Shown here: in pieces, positions 8,532-16,198 of the stretch
How the letters are laid out: each line of letters opens with the position of its first letter
Position numbering within the stretch: the stretch's first letter is position 1
DNA from: Oscillospiraceae bacterium
Lineage (GTDB): Bacteria > Bacillota > Clostridia > Oscillospirales > Ruminococcaceae
Direction of reading: 5' to 3'
Length of the DNA: 47,869 nucleotides
Assembly (NCBI GenBank): GCA_017462785.1
Contig: JAFTQJ010000072.1
Coordinates: forward strand, 1 to 47,869
Notes under the pieces: model-generated
Told to the model about the DNA's origin: nothing
What the model saw: the letters and a program-made list of their open reading frames with translations, nothing else
Databases searched by the model: none
Position numbers and translations under genes: made by a program

Positions 8532-9284
8532 CTATTCCATTTCGGGATCGGGTTTCTCCGCAAGCACAGTAAAGGGCTGTTTTGCACAGTAGCTTGTGAC
8601 AAAGAACATCTCCTCCGGCGGCTGCTCCAGCGGATAATAGAGTGTCAGCTCGATTGTCTTACCGGATTCGAGGGTGAAGGCATAGGGGCATGCCTCGTCT
8701 TTGTCTGTGCGGATACCGCAGGGGCGGATGGTATTCCAAAGCTCGCCCTCCTGCCCGACTGCAAGCATAAAATTATCCGCCTGAAACAGTGTGGAGCTGC
8801 TCCGTGCATGGGATCGTGCATGCCGGCTTTCGAGTTTGATGCGGACGCAGTAAAGCTGCTCCTGCATCATGCCTGCCTCCTCGACGGTCAGCCAGAGGGT
8901 GCCGGAGCTTGTGAGGTTCACGGCGGCATAGCGTTCACCGATGCGATGGGAGGGCGTACTGTGCACGGCGGCTTCCGTTGCTTCGTACTGCTCGGGCGGC
9001 TGGGGCATCTGGGTTTTCAGCCAGAACAAGCCGCCGAATGTACCGCAGAGCATGAGCAGGCAGGCGGCAGCGGAAACAATGCGGCGAAGCTCCTGCACAT
9101 GGGACACCCTGCTGATGACAAGCGTTTCCTCCGGCAGCTCCTGCTGCATTTCCACGCTTTCCTTGATCCGCCGGAAAATGCGTTCATTTTCCCGTTCCGA
9201 AAAGGGAGGGAATTCCTCAGCGATCCGGATGGCAGTTTCTTCGTCCTCGCTATGGAGCAAGCCGATCAGATCTGTTTTTCGCAT
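8532..9284 (-). CDS. Membrane anti-sigma-factor-like protein
   Basis: 250 aa from ATG 9284, which has GGAGGTAGG just upstream. The longer TTG start at 9305 would bury that Shine-Dalgarno. The N-terminal ~85 residues are cytoplasmic and charged. One transmembrane segment follows (~IVSAAACLLMLCGTFGGLFWL), then an extracytoplasmic domain of ~140 residues. No HxxxCxxC zinc anti-sigma motif is present. The assignment rests on topology and on its place 4 nt after an ECF sigma gene. It probably holds the sigma factor at the membrane until a signal arrives. Confidence 0.6.
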   Translation of the reverse strand: MRKTDLIGLLHSEDEETAIRIAEEFPPFSERENERIFRRIKESVEMQQELPEETLVISRVSHVQELRRIVSAAACLLMLCGTFGGLFWLKTQMPQPPEQYEATEAAVHSTPSHRIGERYAAVNLTSSGTLWLTVEEAGMMQEQLYCVRIKLESRHARSHARSSSTLFQADNFMLAVGQEGELWNTIRPCGIRTDKDEACPYAFTLESGKTIELTLYYPLEQPPEEMFFVTSYCAKQPFTVLAEKPDPEME

Positions 9285-9288
9285 ATTC

Positions 9289-9831
9289 CTACCTCCAATC
9301 TGCAAGTTCTTTTTGCAGCCGCTTCAAGGCTCTGCTGCATCGTACCTGTGCTGCATTGGCAGTCAGTCCGACGAGCTTCCCGATCTCGGACATTTTTCTG
9401 CCGTAATAGTATTTCTGTATGAGGATGGTCGCATCCGGTTCCCCGAGTGCTTTGATCCGCTGTAACAGCTGATTCCGCAGTTCTTTCTGTTCCAGCTCCT
9501 CCTGCACATGCAGGACGGAGGGTTCCGCTATTTCTTCCGCCGGAATGGTATGCTCTTTCTGTCTGCGGAGCACGTTGTAATAATTGAGTGCCCTGTTCCG
9601 TGCGGACTGCCCGATATACGATTTGTACTGTCCGCCCTCGATGGATCCGAGGTGCAGTATCACATCGCTGAAGGTTTCGACAAGGCAGTCCTCGATGTCC
9701 TCCGGACTGCCGATCTCCCGCAGAATGCGGAAGATGATGGCGTAGACATATTTCACATAGGTTTCATACAGGGCTTTGTGCCCCTGTTCCGGATCGGTCT
9801 GAATGAGTTTGCAAAGCTCACTGTCCGTCAT
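9289..9831 (-). CDS. ECF-type RNA polymerase sigma factor
   Basis: 180 aa from ATG 9831, chosen because AAAGGAGG lies 6 nt upstream; an in-frame ATG at 9870 lacks one. Region 2 is visible as LYETYVKYVYAIIFRIL ... EDIEDCLVETFSDVI. Region 4 is IQKYYYGRKMSEIGKLVGL followed by TANAAQVRCSRALKRLQKEL, the helix-turn-helix for the -35. It would direct polymerase to a small regulon, probably including its own operon with the anti-sigma and the lipoprotein. Confidence 0.88.
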   Translation of the reverse strand: MTDSELCKLIQTDPEQGHKALYETYVKYVYAIIFRILREIGSPEDIEDCLVETFSDVILHLGSIEGGQYKSYIGQSARNRALNYYNVLRRQKEHTIPAEEIAEPSVLHVQEELEQKELRNQLLQRIKALGEPDATILIQKYYYGRKMSEIGKLVGLTANAAQVRCSRALKRLQKELADWR

Positions 9832-9878
9832 GGACTGCCTCCTTTCTTCAAAGCTTCCATGGTGCTTCATCCTATACA

Positions 9879-9904
9879 GACAAACGAAAATGGAAAACCT
9901 TACA
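9879..9904 (-). promoter_or_regulatory. Possible autoregulated ECF promoter
   Basis: Minus-strand TGTAAG (9904-9899), then about 17 nt to GTC (9881-9879) followed by TGTATA. It resembles the TGWAAC-N16-CGTC type recognised by Firmicute ECF factors, and a comparable site precedes the second sigma gene at 21463. The match is weak. Confidence 0.3.
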
Positions 9905-9923
9905 GTTTTTTCAAAAAAATTGA

Positions 9924-9954
9924 CAGCAATGCCCGAACGGTTCAGGCATTGCTG
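9924..9954 (-). terminator. Strong intrinsic terminator after the YjjB-type gene
   Basis: A 10-bp perfect stem CAGCAATGCC / GGCATTGCTG with an 11-nt loop. The minus strand continues TCAATTTTTTTG, and the plus strand GTTTTTTC, so it could work in both directions. Confidence 0.75.
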
Positions 9955-9972
9955 GTTTTTTCTGAAAAATCA

Positions 9973-10455
9973 TTATTTTTTAGAGCCGGTGCTCCGCAGC
10001 TTGATACCCGTTCTCTGCGTATTCCACCGCCGAAAAATGAGCTGTGAGAGGGCGGTGACGGCAAGGATGCCAAGGGCGAGGGCGGAGGCGAGTTTGAGAG
10101 TGGAAACGGCTTTGGCAAGGAATTTGCTGAAGTCACTCTCGAACGCATACGCCATTGTGTAGTAGAGCGAACCGCCCGGGATCAGAGGAATGAGGGAGGT
10201 CGTCACGATGGGGGTGGCAGGTGTCCGCAGAAGCCGTGCCATGACCTCGGAGTAGAGGGAAACGACCACCGCCACGATGAAATAATTCACCGGCTCATTG
10301 TCGATCACACGCCCGAGCAGAAGGAACAGCCCCCACGAGAGAATACTCCCGAATGCCGAAGCGAGGAGCTTTTTTCCTTTGAGGTTGAACAGCGTGCCGA
10401 AGCAGAATGCACCGATAAGTACGGCTCCAAGCTGGATGATCTCGATTTGTTTCAT
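9973..10455 (-). CDS. yjjB: YjjB-type subunit of a ThrE-family exporter
   Basis: 160 aa from ATG 10455, which overlaps the stop of the preceding gene by ATGA and has GGGGGAG upstream. It is almost entirely hydrophobic, with about four to five transmembrane helices (e.g. IIQLGAVLIGAFCFGTLFNL). The sequence TSLIPLIPGGSLYYTMAYAF carries the characteristic PGG of the ThrE_2/DUF3815 family. Paired with the larger YjjP-type protein it forms an inner-membrane exporter. Characterised relatives export threonine, serine or succinate; the substrate here is unknown. Confidence 0.8.
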   Translation of the reverse strand: MKQIEIIQLGAVLIGAFCFGTLFNLKGKKLLASAFGSILSWGLFLLLGRVIDNEPVNYFIVAVVVSLYSEVMARLLRTPATPIVTTSLIPLIPGGSLYYTMAYAFESDFSKFLAKAVSTLKLASALALGILAVTALSQLIFRRWNTQRTGIKLRSTGSKK

Positions 10456-11222
10456 GTGATGCTCCCCCCTGCCAGAAATACAACGGCGAAATATCCGGCA
10501 GCAATGGCAAGTGCCGTAATGCATGCCTCGATCGTTCGTAAAAGTCCTGCGATGCTGTCCCCGACAAACAGATCCTTTAATGCATTGGTCAGACCGATGC
10601 CGGGGATCATGGTCATGATATTGCCGATGATGACATTATCGACTGTCGGGATCAGTCCGGTGTGCATTGCCAGTGCAGCGAGTGCGGTCGCCATCATGGA
10701 GGACATGAATTTTGCAAAGATCTTGTTGTGCACTGTGCGGTCACAGACCAGCAGCATCAGCCGGATGAGAGCACCGATCACAAAGCCGGTGAGCGTTTCC
10801 GCAATGCCGCCCCCGAAAAACATGGTGAAGATCGCTGCAATGACGGCGTAGCAGATGAACTCCTGCCAGAGCGGGCAGGTTTTGCCTGTGTTGATCTCGT
10901 CAAGCTGTCTGCGGATCTCGGAGGGGGCACACCTGGACTGGCAGATGCTGCGTGAAAGCTCATTGAGGCGGTGCAGTTTTTCATAATCCGCCGCCGTTTC
11001 GGTGATGCGTCTTGTCTGGGTGAATACCTTTCCGTCCGTTGTATGGATCGTCACCACCATGCTGCTGGTGATGATGAACACATCCGTCCGCTTGGTGCCG
11101 TAGGCGGCGAAGATCCGCTGCAGACTGTCCTCGGCTCTGTGCACCTCTGCACCGCTGATGAGCATCTGTTCACCGATGTCCATGATACAGTCGAGGAGGT
11201 GTTCCATATTGGTGTGGTTCAT
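10452..11222 (-). CDS. yjjP: YjjP-type subunit of a ThrE-family exporter
   Basis: 256 aa. The cytoplasmic N-terminal ThrE/DUF1212 domain carries the family signature LLDCIMDIGEQMLISGAEVH and RAEDSLQRI ... AYGTKRTDVFIITSSM. About five transmembrane helices follow, with MTMIPGIGLTNALKDLFVGD near the end, the conserved PG segment of the family. The start has AAAGGAG 7 nt upstream. It is co-transcribed with the YjjB-type gene (4-nt overlap) and lies head-to-head with the radical SAM operon, so sharing the 327-bp spacer could link the two, though nothing else ties them. Confidence 0.82.
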   Translation of the reverse strand: MNHTNMEHLLDCIMDIGEQMLISGAEVHRAEDSLQRIFAAYGTKRTDVFIITSSMVVTIHTTDGKVFTQTRRITETAADYEKLHRLNELSRSICQSRCAPSEIRRQLDEINTGKTCPLWQEFICYAVIAAIFTMFFGGGIAETLTGFVIGALIRLMLLVCDRTVHNKIFAKFMSSMMATALAALAMHTGLIPTVDNVIIGNIMTMIPGIGLTNALKDLFVGDSIAGLLRTIEACITALAIAAGYFAVVFLAGGSIT

Positions 11223-11549
11223 GCTTTCAGCTCCTTTCGGAAGATACGTTTTGATCTTGTGCTTATGGGAGAATTTTCAGCAGTTTTAGAAAAGATATGC
11301 AGAAATTCCCCCACCCCAACCCCTCCCCTTGGGGAGGGGCTATCCTCAGAGGGTACTGCGTGCCCTCCGCCCGCCAAAGGGCTTCGCCCTTTGAACCCCT
11401 TTTTGTTTTATTATACCATGTTTTACAGCACATGTCTTTACCGGAAAATGTCACAAAATGCGGTGGTGTTTTTTGTGCAGGATTCTCCGTAATTTTATTA
11501 CATTAAAATGCACTAACTTTTATAACTGTCGAATAAGGAGATGATCTTT
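11223..11549. other. 327-bp divergent intergenic region with GC-rich hairpins
   Basis: This spacer separates the exporter operon from the radical SAM operon. It contains a CCCCTCCCC / GGGGAGGGG hairpin (about 11320-11339) and a second stem CAAAGGGC / GCCCTTTG (about 11384-11401) followed by CCCCTTTTTG. These are reminiscent of a degenerate repeat or plus-strand terminator. No open frame and no cobalamin or SAM riboswitch consensus was recognised. The last ~90 bp are AT-rich and should hold the radical SAM promoter. Confidence 0.5.
11498..11526 (+). promoter_or_regulatory. Tentative promoter of the radical SAM operon
   Basis: TTACAT, 17 nt, TATAAC just upstream of the AAGGAG Shine-Dalgarno. 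This is a poor match to sigma-A consensus; an alternative-sigma promoter is equally possible. Confidence 0.3.
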
Positions 11550-12851
11550 ATGAATCTTCTGCTGATCCATGCATGGAATGAGAAGGAAGTCGCTTACAGA
11601 GGAAAATTCTCTGCATTGCTCTCCTACCCATCCCTTACCCTTGCGGTCATATATTCTCTGATTCCGGAGGGAATGTTCGAGAAGATCGACGTGGTGGATG
11701 AGAATTCCCAGAAGGTGAAATATGACAAAGAGCACTATGATATTGTGATGGTTTCCTTTGAAACCTCTTCGAGCCTGTCCGCATACAAGCACTGCGATGC
11801 TTTCCGCAAGCGTGGTTCCTATGTGGTCTGCGGCGGCTACCATGCAACGGCTCTGCCCGACGAAGCTTTGCAGCACTGCGATACCGTGATCTGCGGCCCT
11901 GCGGAACGCTCTCTGCCGGCATTCCTCACGGATTACCAGAACGGCAGACCGAAAACGCTGTACCGTGATTTCAACGTCTGTCCGACGGATTTCACCGTTC
12001 CTGCCCGTGACAAGATGACAAAGCACAAAAAGCTCAATATCCCCGGCATCACCGCTGACCGTGGCTGCTTCAATGCCTGCAAATACTGTTCCATGCGGAC
12101 GATGTGGAAGAGCTGTCCCCGTCCGGTGGCAGATGTGGTCGCTGAGATCCGATCCCTGAAAACGAAGATGCTCATTTTCTACGACCCGAATTTCTTCGGC
12201 AAACGTGAATATGCCCTGGAACTGATGGCTGCTCTCAAACCGCTGAAAATTCTCTGGGTGTCCAATGCGACCGCCGATTTCGGTTATGACCATGAGCTGA
12301 TGCAGGCAGCCTACGACAGTGGATGCAGGGGTGTACTCATCGGTCTGGAATCCCTCAGTGCCCAATCGCTGACCGGCGTGGGGAAACGCTTCCGTGAAAC
12401 GGACAAATACAAGGAAGTGATCCGGAACATCCACAGCCACGGCATTGCAGTCAACGGCTGCTTTGTGCTGGGCTTTGACAGTGACACGGAGGAAGAACTT
12501 CTGGCTCTGCCGGAGCGAGTGGCGGATCTGGGGCTGGATCTCTGCCGCTTTGCGGTGCTTACGCCCTATCCGGGCACAAAGCTTTTCGAGGAATACGACC
12601 GTGACAACAGGATTCTGACAAGGAACTGGGGACGCTACACGCAGCACGAGGCGGTGTTCCGTCCTGCGAACCTTACGCCGGAACGCCTGAACGAGATCTA
12701 TCGTGATGTCTGGAAGAGAGCCTACAGCTGGAAGCATGTATTCCGGCGGACATTCTCCTCCCCGTGGCGGAAGAACGCCTACATCTTCATCCTGCTCGGT
12801 GCGAACATCGGCTTCAAATTCCTTGGCATTGACAAGAGGTACAGAAAATGA
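11550..12851 (+). CDS. B12-binding-type radical SAM enzyme 1
   Basis: 433 aa from ATG 11550, which sits 9 nt after AAGGAG; the in-frame ATG at 11541 abuts the Shine-Dalgarno. The N-terminal ~130 residues have the Rossmann-like fold of B12-binding domains (VVCGGYHATALPDEALQHCD). The radical SAM core follows with C173-x3-C177-x2-C180 (RGCFNACKYC), the 4Fe-4S/SAM site. Later VLIGLESLS and AVLTPYPGTKLFEEY match BchE/HpnP-like methylases and cyclases. The DxHxxG cobalamin motif is absent, so B12 use is uncertain. The C-terminal ~90 residues match the other four paralogues. It is the first gene of an eight-gene operon; its substrate is unknown. Confidence 0.85.
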   Translation: MNLLLIHAWNEKEVAYRGKFSALLSYPSLTLAVIYSLIPEGMFEKIDVVDENSQKVKYDKEHYDIVMVSFETSSSLSAYKHCDAFRKRGSYVVCGGYHATALPDEALQHCDTVICGPAERSLPAFLTDYQNGRPKTLYRDFNVCPTDFTVPARDKMTKHKKLNIPGITADRGCFNACKYCSMRTMWKSCPRPVADVVAEIRSLKTKMLIFYDPNFFGKREYALELMAALKPLKILWVSNATADFGYDHELMQAAYDSGCRGVLIGLESLSAQSLTGVGKRFRETDKYKEVIRNIHSHGIAVNGCFVLGFDSDTEEELLALPERVADLGLDLCRFAVLTPYPGTKLFEEYDRDNRILTRNWGRYTQHEAVFRPANLTPERLNEIYRDVWKRAYSWKHVFRRTFSSPWRKNAYIFILLGANIGFKFLGIDKRYRK

Positions 12852-14164
12852 AGATTGCATTGATCCGGCTCAACATGTTTGAGCACATCAGCTCGGATGC
12901 CATGAAGCCTCTGCTGTTCGGCATCATCAAAAGCCTCACGCCCGAGAAGCATGAAATTACATTTCTCGACGAACGCACCGATCCCCTCCCCGATACGATC
13001 GATGCGGATGTGATCGCATTTTCAGTCGAAACCTACACGGCAAAACGGGCATACATCCACGCCAAAAAATACCGCACGGACAGGAACATCATCGTCATGG
13101 GCGGATTCCATGCAAGCGTCATGCCCGATGAAATGCTGAAGTACGCCGATTCCGTCATCATCGGGGATGCGGAGGATACATGGGGCAGATTCCTTCAGGA
13201 CTGCGAAAACGGTACACCGCAGAAGAAGTACATCTCCAATGAAAATACGCCGCTTCGGGTGCTGCATGATGATCCGTCCATTTACAAGCATCGCTATTAT
13301 GGCATCGGAGTGTACCAGATCTCACGGGGCTGCAAATTCAACTGCGATTTCTGCTCCATCAAGACCATGTACAAATGCGTCAGAAGCAAAACGCCGGAGA
13401 TGGTTGCAGAAGAATTGTCGAAAGCAAGAGAAAAGATCATTTTCTTTGTGGATGATAATATTTTCACCGACCGCACCGCCGCCCTTGCACTCTTCCGGAA
13501 GATCGCACCGCTGAAAAAGAAATGGGCGTGTCAGATCAGCATGGATGCCGCAAGGGATGATGAGCTTTTATCTGAAATGAAAAAGGCGGGCTGTTTTCTG
13601 GTGCTGATGGGATTTGAGTCCCTCAATCCGGAAAGCCTTGGGGAGATGCACAAGGCGGCGAATGCGGCAGCGGACTATGAAGCGATCATCAGAAGGATCT
13701 ACAGGCACGGGCTGCTGATCTACGGGACATTTGTGCTCGGCTGTGACGGGGATGATCCGGATGTGTTCGGACGCACCTTTGATTTTGCGGTGAAAAATCA
13801 CATTGCCGTGACCAATTTCAACCCCCTCATCCCGATGCCGGGCACGGGGGTCTACCGCCGCATGGAAGCGGAGGGGCGGATGCTCTACAAAAAATGGTGG
13901 CTCTCCGATACCTACCGCTACGGTGAAACCGCCTATCGCCCGAAACGCATGACACCGGAGGAGCTGCGGGACGGATGCCTGAAAATGCGGACGGACTTCT
14001 ATTCCGTGGGCTGTATTTTCAAGCGGCTGTTCGGGAATCCGGTGCATCTCAAACCGATCAATGCCTTTGTCTTTCTGCTGGCAAATTTCATTTCCAGACG
14101 GGAAATTCACAAAAAACAAGGACAGCTTCTGGGAGGAATTCTGAATGAAACTGACACTGATTAA
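12848..14164 (+). CDS. B12-binding-type radical SAM enzyme 2
   Basis: 438 aa, start overlapping the previous stop by ATGA. The N-terminal Rossmann-type domain includes SVETYTAKRAYIHAKKYR and VMGGFHASVMPDEMLKYAD. Radical SAM cysteines are C162-x3-C166-x2-C169 (GCKFNCDFCS), followed by FFVDDNIFTDR and MGFESLNPESLGEMHKAAN. NPLIPMPGTGVYRRMEAEGR is the conserved late strand. The ending YKKWWLSDTYRYGETAYRPK is shared with enzymes 3 and 5. The family abstracts hydrogen from unactivated carbons for methylation, cyclisation or C-C coupling. Which reaction occurs here cannot be read from the sequence. Confidence 0.85.
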   Translation: MKIALIRLNMFEHISSDAMKPLLFGIIKSLTPEKHEITFLDERTDPLPDTIDADVIAFSVETYTAKRAYIHAKKYRTDRNIIVMGGFHASVMPDEMLKYADSVIIGDAEDTWGRFLQDCENGTPQKKYISNENTPLRVLHDDPSIYKHRYYGIGVYQISRGCKFNCDFCSIKTMYKCVRSKTPEMVAEELSKAREKIIFFVDDNIFTDRTAALALFRKIAPLKKKWACQISMDAARDDELLSEMKKAGCFLVLMGFESLNPESLGEMHKAANAAADYEAIIRRIYRHGLLIYGTFVLGCDGDDPDVFGRTFDFAVKNHIAVTNFNPLIPMPGTGVYRRMEAEGRMLYKKWWLSDTYRYGETAYRPKRMTPEELRDGCLKMRTDFYSVGCIFKRLFGNPVHLKPINAFVFLLANFISRREIHKKQGQLLGGILNETDTD

Positions 14165-15506
14165 ACCGAATATCGGCAGACGGGAGCACAGCCTGTATGT
14201 CGATGAAGCAAGAATGGAGCCGCTGCAGCTGGGCATTCTGGCGGCACTCACGCCGCAGGATGTGGAAGTAGTGCTCTATGACGACCGTATGGAGAAGATC
14301 CCCTACGACGAGCCGACCGACCTTGTGGCGATCACCGTGGAAACCTTTACCGCACGCAGAGCCTACGAGATCAGTGCGGAATTCCGCCGCAGAGGAGTGA
14401 AAACCGTGATGGGCGGCATGCATGCCATGCTGATTCCGGAGGAGGTGGCGGAGCACTGCGACTGCGTGATCGTCGGGGATGCGGAGCCTGTCTGGGAGCA
14501 GATGATCGAGGATCACCGGAACGGAAAACTCCAGCCGAGATATGATGCCGTACAGCCGCCGTATCCGCAGAAGAATGTCATCACAAGGCGTGATATTTTC
14601 GAGGGGAAGGGCTATCTGCCCATCACGCTCCTGCAATTCTCCAGAGGATGCAGCCACAAATGCAGCTTCTGTGCGTCCTCCGTCTATTTCAAGGCTCACC
14701 ATTACTGCCGTCCGGTGGAGGATGTCATCAAGGAAATCAAGGCACAGAAACGAAAGCTCCTCTTCTTTGTGGATGATAACATCGTGTGCAACCGTGAAAA
14801 GGCAAAAGAGCTGTTCCGTGCCCTCATTCCGCTGAAGATCCATTGGGTAAGTCAGGGCAGCATCGATATGCTGCTTGACAGGGAGCTGATGCAGCTGATG
14901 GTGAAAAGCGGCTGTTTAGGGCTTGTCATCGGCTTTGAGTCGATCTCGCCGGACTGCATTTCCGAGATGAACAAGGGCACGAACCGCAAGGGTTCGGGGG
15001 ATATGTACGCTTCCGAGATCGAACAGCTCCGCAGATGGGGCTTGCAGACATGGGCGGCATTCACGGTCGGGCATGACGGCGACACGGTGGAATCCATCCG
15101 TGCGACCTGTGATTTTGCCATCCGGAACAAATTCACCTTTGCGGCGTTCAACATCCTCATGCCCTACCCGAATACGCCCCTCTATGAAAAAATGGAACGG
15201 GAGGGGCGGCTGCTCTATGACGGCAAATGGTGGCTGCACGAGGACTACCGCTTCAATTATTGCAGCATCGTCCCGAAGAATATGACACCGGACGAGCTGA
15301 CGGAAATTTCCTTTGACTGCCGCCGCAGATTCAACAGCCCCATGTCCATTTTCAAACGTGCACTCGAACCACGCACCAACATGCGGACACCGTACCGCTT
15401 CGGAACCTACCTGATCTACAACCCCCTGTTCCGCAAGGAGGTATTCAAAAAGCAGGGCATGCGGTTCGGACTGAAAACAGGAAAGGAGGAGCAGGAACAA
15501 TGCTGA
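14145..15506 (+). CDS. B12-binding-type radical SAM enzyme 3
   Basis: 453 aa, overlapping enzyme 2 by 20 nt. The N-terminus (TLIKPNIGRREHSLYVDEAR) leads to the B12-binding-like domain with TVETFTARRAYEISAEFRRR and VMGGMHAMLIPEEVAEHCD. The 4Fe-4S cysteines are C169-x3-C173-x2-C176 (RGCSHKCSFC). FFVDDNIVCNREKAKELF and IGFESISPDCISEMNKGTN follow. It is closest by eye to enzyme 5 (shared IFEGKGYLP before the cluster motif and MNK after it). The pattern is typical of HpnP-like C-methylases, but the target is unknown. Confidence 0.85.
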   Translation: MKLTLIKPNIGRREHSLYVDEARMEPLQLGILAALTPQDVEVVLYDDRMEKIPYDEPTDLVAITVETFTARRAYEISAEFRRRGVKTVMGGMHAMLIPEEVAEHCDCVIVGDAEPVWEQMIEDHRNGKLQPRYDAVQPPYPQKNVITRRDIFEGKGYLPITLLQFSRGCSHKCSFCASSVYFKAHHYCRPVEDVIKEIKAQKRKLLFFVDDNIVCNREKAKELFRALIPLKIHWVSQGSIDMLLDRELMQLMVKSGCLGLVIGFESISPDCISEMNKGTNRKGSGDMYASEIEQLRRWGLQTWAAFTVGHDGDTVESIRATCDFAIRNKFTFAAFNILMPYPNTPLYEKMEREGRLLYDGKWWLHEDYRFNYCSIVPKNMTPDELTEISFDCRRRFNSPMSIFKRALEPRTNMRTPYRFGTYLIYNPLFRKEVFKKQGMRFGLKTGKEEQEQC

Positions 15507-16198
15507 AAGGAATCGTAAAACCCATCTCCGCCTACACGGAGGAGGAAATTCAGGCGATGTACCGCATTATGGCACAGTTCTATGACGATACGGAGGAAGC
15601 AGTATTCCGGCGTGATTTCTTTGACAAGGACTACTGCCTCGCTCTCTACCACGAAACGGAGGGCATTGTGGGATTCACCACGCAGAAGGTGCTTGCACTG
15701 GATGTGGACGGCAAAACCGTGCACGGTATGTTCTCCGGTGATACCATCATCCGCAAGGATCATTGGGGGGATCTGGAATTGTTCCGCACATGGGCAAAAT
15801 TCTGGTTTCCCTTCGCCGAGCAGTACGAGGAATTCTACTGGTTCCTCATCTGCAAGGGGTACAAGACCTACCGCATCATGCCGCTGTTCTGGTCGGAATT
15901 CTACCCGAATCACCGCAGTGCAACGCCGGAGTATGAGCAGAAGATCATGGATGCCTATGCCCATGCTCTCTATCCGGATGAATACAATCCAGAAACCGGC
16001 GTGATCGAATACAGGGGCATCAAGGACAAGCTGAAATCGGGCGTTGCCGATGTGGGGACAAAGGAGCTGCGGAACAAGGACATTGCCTATTTCTGTGAAC
16101 GGAATCCCAGACATGTAGAGGGCTGTGATCTGGTCTGTCTGGCAAAAATTGACCGGAAGCTCCTGAAAAAACGAGCCGCAGAGCTGGTGTTCCAATGA
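15500..16198 (+). CDS. GNAT-fold acyltransferase-like protein 1
   Basis: 232 aa, overlapping enzyme 3 by 7 nt and the GH3 gene by 4 nt (ATGA). The N-terminal half reads like an acyl-CoA N-acyltransferase fold: YTEEEIQAMYRIMAQFYD, then YCLALYHETEGIVGFTT and HGMFSGDTIIRKDHWGDLEL as the central strands. The acetyl-CoA loop is not a clean R-x-x-G-x-G, so the donor could be another acyl carrier. The C-terminal half (GIKDKLKSGVADVGTKELRN) is unrecognised. Its position directly before an adenylating amide synthetase suggests a step that acylates or prepares the amine partner. This is inference from context. Confidence 0.55.
   Translation: MLKGIVKPISAYTEEEIQAMYRIMAQFYDDTEEAVFRRDFFDKDYCLALYHETEGIVGFTTQKVLALDVDGKTVHGMFSGDTIIRKDHWGDLELFRTWAKFWFPFAEQYEEFYWFLICKGYKTYRIMPLFWSEFYPNHRSATPEYEQKIMDAYAHALYPDEYNPETGVIEYRGIKDKLKSGVADVGTKELRNKDIAYFCERNPRHVEGCDLVCLAKIDRKLLKKRAAELVFQ

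Noticed and set aside
11223-11549. Cobalamin riboswitch before the radical SAM operon
   Set aside because: No B12-box-like sequence or typical fold was found; the hairpins are simple GC-rich inverted repeats.
11520-12860. Long minus-strand open frame (446 codons) antisense to radical SAM enzyme 1
   Set aside because: It is a shadow of the real gene, with no Shine-Dalgarno and no recognisable domain; similar shadows occur opposite all the radical SAM genes.
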